Shown: piece after piece, positions 36,806 through 45,070 of the stretch | How positions within the stretch are numbered: position 1 is the stretch's first letter | Layout: each line of letters opens with the position of its first letter | NCBI GenBank assembly: GCA_900472395.1 | Contig: UCHV01000006.1 | Coordinates: 1-64,000 of the forward strand | DNA from: Hyphomicrobiales bacterium | Lineage (GTDB): Bacteria > Pseudomonadota > Alphaproteobacteria > Rhizobiales > Rhizobiaceae | Reading direction: 5' to 3' | DNA: 64,000 nt | The notes under the pieces: generated by a model | What the model was told of the DNA's origin: nothing | What the model saw: the letters and a program-made list of their open reading frames with translations, nothing else | The model's database searches: none | Made by a program: the position numbers and the translations under genes

Positions 36806-38194
36806 TTACGCCATCCCTCTCGCGTTCATGCGGTGCATGGAAGAGGACGCCGGGTTTCCATAAGACCTTTTTCCGACCGGAAAGACAGGTGAGGATGATT
36901 TTTTCGACAGAAGATAGGCCTGCTTCGCTTCATCAGCCGTAAGGAAAGCCGAGGTTTCCTCCAGATCACCAACACCACCGTTTTCCGTGACGGCGTCCTC
37001 ATCCGCAAAAGTTGCCAGCTGCGTCATCACCAGCCTCTCCACCATCGGCCTCACATCGAACTTTCCGGCCTTTGCCGAGGATGCAAGGTTGCGAAGATAT
37101 CCGCTCGGTGAAGCAATCGCCTCACCCTTCTCATAGAGGCAGGCAAGGGTAACGGCAGTCTCTATGGTACCGATCGTATTGTTGGCGAAATCGAGAAGCT
37201 GACGGTTGATGGAGAGCATGGAGCAGAGAACAGGCTGAACCGACATCAGGTCCTGTGTGTTTCGGATACTGCCGTTTGCCGTGAGGATTGCAACATTGGG
37301 GCAGGCTCGGTTGACCAGATCCAGTGACAGCGGTTGTTGTGCTCGGCTCTCGTTCGACGATGTTTTTGTCTCGCGCGGTTCAACACAATAGAGATTTGAA
37401 TCGAATCTGGATTCTGGTTTGGATTCTATGTGCCGCTCATTCTGAGAGGTGTTGCCGCTCGTACTTTGCGAATTTGCGAAATTTTTCAATGAATTGACGA
37501 TTTCCGCATGCACGCGCGACAGAATTGATAGATGCGCCTCGAGCTGATTGAGCTCAGCCTTGCGCGGAAGAGCCGAAACGAGGTCTGCCAGGCGGATTTT
37601 GAGGGATGCCCAATCACCCGGAACGTCTTCCACCTCGACCACGATCAGCAGCTTGCCGATATCGCGACGGTGCAGAGAGATTTCTTCACGCAGAAGATGG
37701 GTCTGAAGTCGCTCACGCTCGACTTTTTCGGCCAGCGCGAAGATCTCTTCCGAACGGGCCAGAAGCGGCTGCAGAGAGAAACCGAAAGCCTGGGTGATAT
37801 CCCCTGCCCTGCCACGACGAGCATAACGTTTGCCGTTGGGGCTGTCCTTGCGCGTTAGAAGACCGGCTTCGACCAGCGATGCCATATGACGGCGAATGGT
37901 TTGTTCGGCCATGCCATGGCTTCTGAGGGACAAGGCATGATTGGACGGAAAGACAACGAGACCGTTTGCCACGGAAATCTCTGCCTTGGGATAGAAGCTC
38001 AAAAGAGCATTGAGAAGCGCCAGCGCACGGTCAGACAGACCGAGAAGCGGCTTTGCCTGGCAGAGTGCCCGATAGAGTTCCCATTTGTCGATGGATTTGT
38101 CGCAGACCTTTTCCGTGTCGACGATCTGATCCGTCAACATGGCAAGCGTCATTGACCGCCGCCCAAAGGGCGTCGTCAAATAACCACTGTTCAT
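36806..38194 (-). CDS. repC: Replication initiator RepC of a repABC replicon
   Basis: A 462-residue initiator. The N-terminal winged-helix part (GLSDRALALLNALLSFYPKAEISVANGLVVFPSNHALSLRSHGMAEQTIRRHMASLVEAGLLTRKDSPNGKRYARR) is typical of RepC. A low-complexity linker follows (about residues 230-285), then the C-terminal domain with VLCSMLSINRQLLDFANNTIGTIETAVTLACLYEKGEAIASPSGYLRNL. The ATG at 38194 has AAGG upstream; an in-frame GTG at 38203 lies inside that site. RepC is essential and normally acts on the origin within its own gene. It is the last of the three rep genes and is probably limited by the ctRNA. Confidence 0.95.
   Translation of the reverse strand: MNSGYLTTPFGRRSMTLAMLTDQIVDTEKVCDKSIDKWELYRALCQAKPLLGLSDRALALLNALLSFYPKAEISVANGLVVFPSNHALSLRSHGMAEQTIRRHMASLVEAGLLTRKDSPNGKRYARRGRAGDITQAFGFSLQPLLARSEEIFALAEKVERERLQTHLLREEISLHRRDIGKLLIVVEVEDVPGDWASLKIRLADLVSALPRKAELNQLEAHLSILSRVHAEIVNSLKNFANSQSTSGNTSQNERHIESKPESRFDSNLYCVEPRETKTSSNESRAQQPLSLDLVNRACPNVAILTANGSIRNTQDLMSVQPVLCSMLSINRQLLDFANNTIGTIETAVTLACLYEKGEAIASPSGYLRNLASSAKAGKFDVRPMVERLVMTQLATFADEDAVTENGGVGDLEETSAFLTADEAKQAYLLSKKSSSPVFPVGKRSYGNPASSSMHRMNARGMA
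37381..37505. other. Probable oriV: AT-rich repeat segment inside repC
   Basis: This 125-bp segment is clearly AT-richer than the rest of repC and contains repeated GAATC/GATTCT elements (37398-37427). In studied repABC plasmids the origin lies in an AT-rich stretch within repC, in a linker-coding part like this one. The assignment follows that precedent. Confidence 0.55.
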
Positions 38195-38248
38195 GACTTT
38201 CACCTTGTGACAGGCAAAAGAAATTCGCTCGCCGAAACGACGCTGTGC

Positions 38249-38277
38249 TTGACACTGATTCTTGGAAGTGCGATTCT
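38249..38277 (+). promoter_or_regulatory. Promoter of the antisense ctRNA
   Basis: A consensus -35 TTGACA (38249-38254), a 17-bp spacer and a -10-like GATTCT (38272-38277) on the strand opposite repABC, in the repB-repC gap. Confidence 0.6.
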
Positions 38278-38283
38278 CGAGTT

Positions 38284-38338
38284 GCTCAGACTACGAGGAA
38301 AGCTTCCGTGACGGTGACGTTCGGGGGCTTTTCTTTTG
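38284..38338 (+). ncRNA. Counter-transcribed RNA (ctRNA/incA) of repABC
   Basis: Small antisense RNA predicted from the promoter just upstream and an intrinsic terminator: a 10-bp stem AAAGCTTCCG/CGGGGGCTTT (38299-38331, with two G-U pairs) followed by a T-rich run. repABC replicons encode such an RNA between repB and repC. It binds the repC leader and lowers RepC synthesis, and it defines incompatibility. The exact 5' end is estimated. Confidence 0.75.
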
Positions 38339-38380
38339 CGCTCTTGTCCCTCTCCTATGTGTTTCGGTTGATCAATCGTC

Positions 38381-39418
38381 TCAGTCGTGGCGCAGTGCTG
38401 ATGACTTGAGATATTCGAGATGCAGATCCTGCAGACGGGATGCAACGAAATCTGCGAATTCAGGTGCGACCTTCTCGTCGAAGAGAAGATTGGTGCGGCT
38501 GCCGGAACGCTCCACCATCGCCAATTTGACACCGCTTGCCGCCTTGATCGGCTCCGGCTTGTCCTTCTCTACCTTGACCGACAGAGCCGTCATGACCTTG
38601 ACGAAGCGGCTGTCTGTATCGGATGCAAGGAATTGCGGGTTCTGCAGGAGTGCAGCAAGAGCCGGCGAATCCGGAATGGATGCAAGGCGTTCGGTCAAGG
38701 CGACCCAGCGCGGGCGACCGGCTTTGGGTGCGGGACCGATAGCTTCGATCAACGAACGTGGCAGACCGTGGGCGACAGACATCAGTCGCGACAACTGGGT
38801 CTTTTCCATACCGAGCGCCGACATGATGATGCGGCGATCAAAGCCCTTTTCTTCCAGGGCCAAGGCAAACAGACCGCGCTCGATATAACTGAGATCGGAA
38901 CGGGCGGAATTTTCCTGACCCTGGATAACGACCAGTTCTTCATCGGAAAGGTTCTGGACAACAGCCTTGACGGGACGCCCAAGCGCCCGCAGGACACGAA
39001 CACGACGATGACCGAAAGCGATCTGATAATGATCGCCTTTTGTCGGATGCGGGCGAACGAGGATCGGACTTTTCTGACCGGATTCCCGAATGGCATCGGT
39101 CAGTCGCTGGTAGTCTTCGCCATCATCCGGAAGACGGTCATTGACGAAAGAGCCCTCGATCTTTTCTGCCGGAATTTCGACAACCGCAGCACCGGCAGCC
39201 ACAAGCGCACGGGCCTGGTCTGCGGCATTGGCGATCTGTCCCAATGTCCTGCCCATGGCACCGACGGCACCTGAGCGGATATGTTGCATCTTGGCTTCAG
39301 CCGTGACGTCAGGTGTTGTCGACTTGCTGGCAGGTACGTGTTCTTCGGCAGGGTTGCCAGCTGGCAACTCCTGATCCCGACGTGACAACATGGCTTTGAG
39401 AGTGTCCTTGCGGCTCAT
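38381..39418 (-). CDS. repB: Partition protein RepB (ParB family)
   Basis: A 345-residue ParB-like centromere-binding protein. The ParB/Srx domain has SPILVRPHPTKGDHYQIAFGHRRVRVLRALG and the GQENSARSDLSYIERGLFALAL motif, followed by the HTH RRIIMSALGMEKTQLSRLMSVAHGLP. Its ATG overlaps the repA stop by 4 bp. RepB should bind the parS palindromes annotated around it, one of which lies within its own codons. With RepA it segregates the replicon. Confidence 0.96.
   Translation of the reverse strand: MSRKDTLKAMLSRRDQELPAGNPAEEHVPASKSTTPDVTAEAKMQHIRSGAVGAMGRTLGQIANAADQARALVAAGAAVVEIPAEKIEGSFVNDRLPDDGEDYQRLTDAIRESGQKSPILVRPHPTKGDHYQIAFGHRRVRVLRALGRPVKAVVQNLSDEELVVIQGQENSARSDLSYIERGLFALALEEKGFDRRIIMSALGMEKTQLSRLMSVAHGLPRSLIEAIGPAPKAGRPRWVALTERLASIPDSPALAALLQNPQFLASDTDSRFVKVMTALSVKVEKDKPEPIKAASGVKLAMVERSGSRTNLLFDEKVAPEFADFVASRLQDLHLEYLKSSALRHD
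39353..39368. other. parS-like site 1 (inside repB)
   Basis: A perfect 16-bp palindrome, GTTGCCAGCTGGCAAC, of the GTT-N10-AAC form known for repABC centromeres. It occupies codons near the RepB N-terminus, about 50 bp into the gene. Confidence 0.85.
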
Positions 39419-40632
39419 ACTACCCTACCCCAGGCTTGACGTATCAAGCCTTCAATCTCGCTGTTCACGCCATCAAGCGATTCCATGGCGCGGTCATAGG
39501 TATTCTTCGAGAAGTTTTCCCGCCCGACTTCGTAAAGCGTCTGCTTGGAAAGTCCGGCATCGGAAATGGCGGTCGATTTCAACATCGTATTGGTCAGTAC
39601 GCGCTCGCGGAACAGCGAACGCATGAAGCCAACCATCTGGGTCTGCGGACCATCCGAAGGCTCGTAGCGTGTGACCACGTACCGAATGAAATCGTAATCG
39701 AGATCACCACCGGATTCCTGCACGACGCCGAGTAGATCGGAGGTCATCAGCAGGAACTGGCACATGGACATGACATCGAGCATCTGCGGATGTGCAGTGA
39801 TGACAAGACCGGTTGCCGCGCAGAGTGCGCCAAGAGTAAGGAAACCGAGCTGTGGCGGGCAATCCAGAACCATGACGTCATAATCATCGGCAACGGTACC
39901 GAGCGAAGATGCCACGCGACCGAAGAACGGCTCGGCACCGCGTTCGGCAAGCGCCCGCGGTGTGTCGTGTTCATACTCCATCAGTTCCAGATTGCCGGGG
40001 ATAAGATCGAGACCGGGAATGTAGCTTTTCCTGATAACGTCCTTCAGCGGACGCCGCTGGTCGTCATAGCGGATTGCCGCATACATGGTTTCGTTGCTGG
40101 CAATATCATATTCCGGTTGATAACCGTGCAGCGCTGTCAGCGACGCCTGCGGATCGAGATCGACCGCCAGAACGCGATAACCCTGGAATGCCAGATATTG
40201 GGCAAGGTGCGCGGCTGTGGTTGTTTTCCCGCTGCCGCCCTTGAAGTTGACCACAGCCATGACCTGGCAATGCTCGCCTTCACGACGGCGCTGCACATAC
40301 CGTTTGTTGCCCTTGGCATTCTCGTCGAGAACAGCGCGGATCTCGTTGATCTGGTCGAGTGTGTAATAACGTCTTCCACCCGAATTGATCGTTGGCTGCG
40401 GTCCCTTGCCATTCAGCGACAGTTGCCGAAGATAAGCGTCCGCTATGCCGATCAGCTTTGCGGACTCGACTGACGAAAAGGAACGAAGTACCTTTTGTGC
40501 CACTGGAGGAAACAGCGCAGCTCGCATTGCCTGCAGTTCTTCGGACAGTGCAGCACCATCACCAGCAATGACTTCTGTCATCGGGCGCTTGGGTTCTTGC
40601 GGTTCCGTTGGCTGACTACGTGTCTTGGCCAT
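39415..40632 (-). CDS. repA: Partition ATPase RepA (ParA family)
   Basis: A 405-residue ParA-type ATPase. The N-terminal region (about 1-115) contains a MerR-like DNA-binding element (YLRQLSLNGKGPQPTINSGGRRYYTLDQINEIR). The deviant Walker A KGGSGKTTT is at residues 131-139, Walker B-like VMVLDCPPQLGFLTL follows, and the C-terminus is typical of RepA. GGAGA precedes the ATG. RepA drives segregation with RepB and represses the rep promoter; an imperfect 39-bp inverted repeat right before the gene is the likely operator. Confidence 0.96.
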   Translation of the reverse strand: MAKTRSQPTEPQEPKRPMTEVIAGDGAALSEELQAMRAALFPPVAQKVLRSFSSVESAKLIGIADAYLRQLSLNGKGPQPTINSGGRRYYTLDQINEIRAVLDENAKGNKRYVQRRREGEHCQVMAVVNFKGGSGKTTTAAHLAQYLAFQGYRVLAVDLDPQASLTALHGYQPEYDIASNETMYAAIRYDDQRRPLKDVIRKSYIPGLDLIPGNLELMEYEHDTPRALAERGAEPFFGRVASSLGTVADDYDVMVLDCPPQLGFLTLGALCAATGLVITAHPQMLDVMSMCQFLLMTSDLLGVVQESGGDLDYDFIRYVVTRYEPSDGPQTQMVGFMRSLFRERVLTNTMLKSTAISDAGLSKQTLYEVGRENFSKNTYDRAMESLDGVNSEIEGLIRQAWGRVV

Positions 40633-40633
40633 A

Positions 40634-40672
40634 ACTACGATAATTCTCCAGAGTGTCAGAATATTCCGTAGT
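40634..40672. promoter_or_regulatory. Large inverted repeat at the repA start, likely RepA operator
   Basis: ACTACGATAATTCT (40634-40647) and AGAATATTCCGTAGT (40658-40672) form an imperfect inverted repeat covering the repA ribosome-binding site and the presumed -10 region. RepA proteins autoregulate through such operators. Confidence 0.6.
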
Positions 40673-40768
40673 GAACCATGACGCGAGTCGCCCTGAGTCG
40701 CAAGGGCTTTAAAGTTAATGGAAAGTTAACGGGGATTTCCAACTTGGGCGTTGATCAGCACCGGAATA

Positions 40769-40784
40769 GTTGCCAGCTGGCAAC
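40769..40784. other. parS-like site 2 (upstream of repA)
   Basis: A perfect GTTGCCAGCTGGCAAC palindrome, identical to site 1, between the divergent repA and luxR genes. Confidence 0.88.
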
Positions 40785-40902
40785 GGAGGGGCGCCCTGAT
40801 TGTGGCTCGCTGATTCTCTTGGCGTAAAACGAGCCCGAGGATTGCCGCCTGGCTTCATGGTCACTATGGTCGGATGTCGTATCCATCCTGCTTTGGTTTG
40901 TA

Positions 40903-41631
40903 ATGGCAAAGCCTCCTCCTCCGCAGTCCCCTCCGTTCGGCGATTTCATCGATCTGGCCTCCGTGCCGCGCACGCGTTTCTTTCACTACCATCCTTTTGT
41001 CGAACGATTACGCCGCGCGGTTCACTTCGATTACATCGCGATTAGTGGCCTCGATATTGACCGCTTTCGTTTCGGCCACGGCCGATCGATCGATACGAAT
41101 GCGCCGCCCGGTTATATCGACACCTATGTTGCGGAACGGATGTATTTAACCGACCCGTTGGTGCTCGCTTCACTCAAGGCCGAAGATGTCGTTCGTGATG
41201 TGGATGTCTTCGAAAAGGACCCGCCGAGTGATCGGCTCCTGTGGTTGCTCACCAATTTCGGCGTTCTTAATCGCACTCTGTTTCCGTTGCGCCGCGGAGA
41301 GCATATCTATAGCGGCATCACCTTTTCCCGAACATTTCCGTTCGATCCCGATGAGATCGACTTTCTTCGCCATATCTGCGAGGCAACGCATGTTGCGATG
41401 ACCAAATCTCTGATGGAGCGTTTTGCCGCTGAGACGATGAGGCTTTCAGCCGGCGAACTGGTTTGCCTGCGACTGGCAAGTCACGGCTTGACCAGCGAGC
41501 GGATAGCGGCAGAGAGCGGTTATCAGGTCGATACAGTGAACACCTATATGAAGACCGCAGTAAAGAAGGTCGGCGCTACCAATCGAACCGAAGCGATAGC
41601 GGAAGCAATTCGGCGACGGTTGATCAATTGA
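40903..41631 (+). CDS. LuxR-type regulator with autoinducer-binding-like domain
   Basis: A 242-residue regulator. Residues about 15-165 fit the AHL-binding fold (HFDYIAISGLD, YVAERMYLTDPLVLASL), but the Trp and Tyr positions that grip the homoserine lactone are not all obvious. The C-terminal LuxR HTH (SAGELVCLRLASHGLTSERIAAESGYQVDTVNTYMKTAVKKVGATNRTEAIAEAI) is complete. No luxI-type synthase is in the window, so it is a solo regulator here. It lies between two parS-like sites, divergent from repA. Such genes sit beside repABC in other rhizobial replicons and may tie copy number or conjugation to cell density; this is inference. Confidence 0.85.
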   Translation: MAKPPPPQSPPFGDFIDLASVPRTRFFHYHPFVERLRRAVHFDYIAISGLDIDRFRFGHGRSIDTNAPPGYIDTYVAERMYLTDPLVLASLKAEDVVRDVDVFEKDPPSDRLLWLLTNFGVLNRTLFPLRRGEHIYSGITFSRTFPFDPDEIDFLRHICEATHVAMTKSLMERFAAETMRLSAGELVCLRLASHGLTSERIAAESGYQVDTVNTYMKTAVKKVGATNRTEAIAEAIRRRLIN

Positions 41632-42059
41632 TGGAGGTGCAAACAGCCTGTTGTTGAAAATGGCGTCGCACGTTGCCAGTTGGCAACCGCCACATTCATC
41701 GGCAATTCTTTGGTACAAATGACGTGGATGCGCCAATCATACTGGCGTTTCGGCTTCGAATATTATATAAAATTGTCTGGAAGGCGAGGGGCTGAGCCTT
41801 CCCATTGGCGCGTCTGTGGAGCTGTCCGCGACAGCAAGACTTCTGACCGCATGCAAAGTCGAAGTGCTGAAACCTAATGGCATATTCGGTTTCATTCGAT
41901 CTATAAAATCATTTAAAATCATAGTACTATCATCTTTGAAAAAACCGGATGGATGCCGGATATCTCGCGCTGTTCATCGCGTAAAGACCGTTACGATGAG
42001 CGATTGGGATGCGGGTTCCATCTTCTCTATTGCCTTCGCAGAAGACGATTTCAGCCGTA
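41632..42059. other. AT-rich spacer in the partition region
   Basis: This 428-bp stretch contains parS-like site 3 and an AT-rich part (about 41880-41945) with repeated AAATCAT. A possible reading frame at 41816-42148 overlaps the next gene and has no recognisable composition, so I see no gene here. Confidence 0.5.
41672..41687. other. parS-like site 3 (downstream of luxR)
   Basis: GTTGCCAGTTGGCAAC, one base different from sites 1 and 2, located 41 bp after the luxR stop. Confidence 0.82.
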
Positions 42060-43169
42060 ATGACAATGCGCTACGAACTTTCAAAACTACCGTTTCAGGA
42101 TTTGATTGGCCCGACAGCTGCGGCGTCCGTGGCGCTGGCTCGGCTTGATGAGCGTGTCAGGCGTTCCCAAGAGGGTGACGGTTGGTTGGCCCGCAGTCAT
42201 TTTTTCGATGCCTGCGCCTCCCTGTGGGTCGATGGTGAATTAGTCCATGCCGAAGACCTCGTTCTGCACGACGCGGGCATGGGCGTTCGTCGTCCGACCC
42301 ATGAACTGACCATTGCCCAGGATGTTCTCAGAACGCGCCGTCGGATCTTGTCACGTGCGCCCGGCTGGGCGCTGAGCGTCGATGGCTTGCGGGCATTGAG
42401 GCGGGATCCGGATGAGGTGGAGCCGCCGCTCGAGACGAAGTCGGTAGGCCTGCGGGATGCCGATCTCTCGGATACTGCGGATGAAGATGAGCCCTTGGCC
42501 GCCGAGCTCGCGGCCATTGATGCCGTCCTGGCACGGAGCGAAAGATTGTTGGCTGAGGCAAAAGGAGCCGTTGTCTCCGGAAGGTCAGAGGAGCGGCACA
42601 CGCTTGTATACGAACCGGATTGGAACGAAGATGAGCGGCTGAATGAGTGGCTGGCGACTTTCAAGGAAAGCGACGGCTTGCCGCCGGTGCTGCGGGCTGC
42701 GTTGTTGCTCGATGCCTGGAATGTGCTGCAGGTGTTCCAGCACGGGCCCTGGCTGGGGCGACTGCTGGCCTCAGCGATACTGCATGACGCAGGTATTACG
42801 GCCGGTTGCCTGCTGCCGCTCAGTCATGGACTGAAACAGGTGCCACGCCAGAAGCGCGCGGATCGGGATCGTAATGTTCGCCTTTTTGCAATCATCGAAG
42901 CGATGCAAGAGGCGGCAGAGCTTGGTCTGAAAGAGCATGACCGTTTGGTTTTGGCGCGTCAGCAGATGGAGTATCGCCTGGCGGGTCGGCGAAGTTCTTC
43001 CAAGTTGCCGCTTCTGGTGAACCTTCTTCTGTCGCGACCCATCGTGTCCACCGCGATGATCGTCAATACTCTTGGGGTTACCCCTCAAGGTGCGCTGAAG
43101 ATGGCCGCGGAACTGAACCTGCGGGAATTGACAGGACGCGGACGATTTCGCGCCTGGGGTATTCTGTAG
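42060..43169 (+). CDS. RHE_PE00001-family (DUF1612) protein with C-terminal helix-turn-helix
   Basis: A 369-residue protein of a family found next to repABC loci in rhizobia. Conserved elements are YELSKLPFQDLIGPTAAASVALARLDERV, HFFDACASLWVDGELVHAEDLVLHDAGMGVRRPTHELTIAQDVLRTRRRI and the C-terminal wHTH-like RPIVSTAMIVNTLGVTPQGALKMAAELNLRELTGRGRFRAWGIL. The role is unknown. Its placement between parS-like sites suggests a replicon-maintenance or regulatory job. ATG 42060 or 42066 are both possible starts. Confidence 0.85.
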   Translation: MTMRYELSKLPFQDLIGPTAAASVALARLDERVRRSQEGDGWLARSHFFDACASLWVDGELVHAEDLVLHDAGMGVRRPTHELTIAQDVLRTRRRILSRAPGWALSVDGLRALRRDPDEVEPPLETKSVGLRDADLSDTADEDEPLAAELAAIDAVLARSERLLAEAKGAVVSGRSEERHTLVYEPDWNEDERLNEWLATFKESDGLPPVLRAALLLDAWNVLQVFQHGPWLGRLLASAILHDAGITAGCLLPLSHGLKQVPRQKRADRDRNVRLFAIIEAMQEAAELGLKEHDRLVLARQQMEYRLAGRRSSSKLPLLVNLLLSRPIVSTAMIVNTLGVTPQGALKMAAELNLRELTGRGRFRAWGIL

Positions 43170-43263
43170 CTTTCGGCTTGTCGGAGAAGGCGGGTGGGAA
43201 AGTGCCGCGGTTTGCATAGTTCGAGGCAGACAGCTTCGACCATATTCGGCGCTGTTGCCAATA

Positions 43264-43279
43264 ATTGCCAGGTGGCAAC
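43264..43279. other. parS-like site 4 (variant)
   Basis: ATTGCCAGGTGGCAAC, 14 of 16 positions identical to sites 1 and 2, in the gap after the RHE_PE00001-family gene. It marks the outer edge of the partition module. Confidence 0.65.
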
Positions 43280-43438
43280 TTTTTTCTAAGTTCATCAAAA
43301 TCGGTAACCGCGCTCTTTGCCGGATGACGTTCGAGCCGCTGGACGGTCCGCATCCGTGCATCGAAAAATGATCAGGAACCTTGATAGATTTTTCCCGTTG
43401 GTCCGCGACAGATCAAAAAGGCGGCGAAAGGATCTTTC

Positions 43439-44221
43439 ATGGAACTGAATTCCAAAGTGGCGCTGGTAACCGGCGCGGGCTCCGGCATCGGTAAGGCCGC
43501 TGCAATTGCCTTGGCGGGGCAGGGCGCAAAGATCGGGGTGCTGAGCCATACCCTTTCGGAAATCGAAAAGACCGTCGCGGAGATTTCGGACAAGGGCGGA
43601 GAGGCAATGGCGCTTGAGGCGGATGTCACTTCGCCAACTGAAATGCGCAGTGCAGTGGAAGACCTCGTCTCGAACTATGGGCGGCTCGATATCGTGGTCG
43701 CCAATGCGGGCATCAACGGTGTCTGGGCACCGATCGACGATCTGAAGCCGGATGAGTGGGACAAGACGATCGCGGTCAATCTGCGCGGTACCTATCTTAC
43801 TCTCCATACCACCGTGCCACTGCTGAAAGCGCAAGGCAGCGGATCCATCATCGTCGTGTCATCGATCAACGGCAATCGTACGTTCACGACACCCGGTGCC
43901 ACCGCCTATGCGGCGACAAAGGCAGGGCAGGTTGCCATGGTTCAACAGCTGGCGCTGGAACTGGGCAAACATCACATCCGGGTAAATGCGGTCTGCCCTG
44001 GCGAGATAGAAACGAATATCGAGGACAACACCCGGCAGCGACATACGGAGGAAACCGCGATCCCAGTGGAGTGGCCGCAAGGGCAGGTTCCGATCAGTGA
44101 CGGCAAACCAGGCCGCAGTGAAGATGTGGCTGAACTGGTCTTGTTCCTCGCCTCGCATCGCTCGAGGCATGTGACCGGCGTACCGATCTATGTCGATGGC
44201 GGGCAGGGCCTGTTGCGTTGA
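43439..44221 (+). CDS. Short-chain dehydrogenase/reductase
   Basis: A 260-residue classical SDR. The cofactor motif TGAGSGIG is at about residues 11-18, NAGI follows, and the active site is Ser (VVSSINGN) with YAATK. The C-terminal VTGVPIYVDGGQG is typical. It probably oxidises or reduces a sugar or ketone with NAD(P). AAAGGA precedes the ATG. It is monocistronic and no substrate can be inferred. Confidence 0.92.
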   Translation: MELNSKVALVTGAGSGIGKAAAIALAGQGAKIGVLSHTLSEIEKTVAEISDKGGEAMALEADVTSPTEMRSAVEDLVSNYGRLDIVVANAGINGVWAPIDDLKPDEWDKTIAVNLRGTYLTLHTTVPLLKAQGSGSIIVVSSINGNRTFTTPGATAYAATKAGQVAMVQQLALELGKHHIRVNAVCPGEIETNIEDNTRQRHTEETAIPVEWPQGQVPISDGKPGRSEDVAELVLFLASHRSRHVTGVPIYVDGGQGLLR

Positions 44222-44281
44222 ACGGTTCTTGTCGCAACGTCGGAGAGGCGCTCGGTTAAGTCCAGTCGTCGAAATGGCAGG

Positions 44282-45070
44282 TCATCGGTCGAGAAATTCC
44301 TGCCACTGCCTCTCGCCGGACATGCAGTCGGCCTTCGGCTCGGCGGCGATGCGCTGGATGCCGGGATAGGGGCCGCGGTCAGGCATGACGTTGCTGACTT
44401 CCATCACCAGTTTGCGGCGCACGGCGATGGCAAAATCACCGATGTCATGGACCGGCAGGACAAAGGAGCCTGGCCCCCCGGCCACGCAATCGGAATAATA
44501 ACGATCGAGCCCGCCGCTTGTGCCGGATGGACGCAGCATGATGGCAAGGCCGTTGATGACGATACCGGCTTCAACCGCCTTGTCGCGAACAGGCTGAACC
44601 GGCACGCCGATATTGTTTGGACCATCGCCCGAGACATCGATGACCTGACGGATGCCGCGGTAATTGTTTGAGATGATGGACGTGGCGCCGTAGCTGATCG
44701 CGGCAGAAATCGATGTGCGCCGCTGGGTGGCAACCGGGCGGGCCGCCAGCTTCTCCGCAAAGGCGGCAGCGTCCTGCGCCGTTTCGATGACCTGCCAGTC
44801 TATCACCGATGCCGGATCGACTTCGCCGGCCCACTCATAATAGGTGATGGCGATCCGCCCGATGAGGCCGCCTTTTACAGCGTTGATGAATTCGGGATGA
44901 GACAGGGCTTCAACATAACCCTGCCGCTGAATGCGGACTTCTTCGTAATCCATCGATCGGGAGACATCGACCGCCAGAGCAAGTTCGACATCCACTTCGC
45001 CGCCACCGGTCGCCGCCGCGACCACCGGAGAAGCCGAAAGTCCCATGAGCATCGCCAGTGTGGTCAGCAT
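44282..45070 (-). CDS. DUF1194 (von Willebrand factor A-like) exported protein
   Basis: A 262-residue protein with an N-terminal signal peptide (LAMLMGLSASPVVAAA). The vWA-type metal-site start DVELALAVDVSRSMDYEE and DVSGDGPNNIGVPVQPVRDKAVEAGIVINGLAIM match DUF1194, a family common in rhizobia. It is periplasmic or secreted by prediction. The function is unknown, and no operon partner is next to it. Confidence 0.87.
   Translation of the reverse strand: MLTTLAMLMGLSASPVVAAATGGGEVDVELALAVDVSRSMDYEEVRIQRQGYVEALSHPEFINAVKGGLIGRIAITYYEWAGEVDPASVIDWQVIETAQDAAAFAEKLAARPVATQRRTSISAAISYGATSIISNNYRGIRQVIDVSGDGPNNIGVPVQPVRDKAVEAGIVINGLAIMLRPSGTSGGLDRYYSDCVAGGPGSFVLPVHDIGDFAIAVRRKLVMEVSNVMPDRGPYPGIQRIAAEPKADCMSGERQWQEFLDR

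Noticed and set aside
37011-37026. A fifth parS-like site inside repC
   Set aside because: Only the first ten bases (GTTGCCAGCT) match; the second half GCGTCA breaks the palindrome, so it is probably chance or codon-driven.
41816-42148. A 110-codon frame between luxR and the RHE_PE00001-family gene
   Set aside because: It overlaps the start of the recognised gene in another frame, crosses the AT-rich spacer and shows no protein-like pattern.
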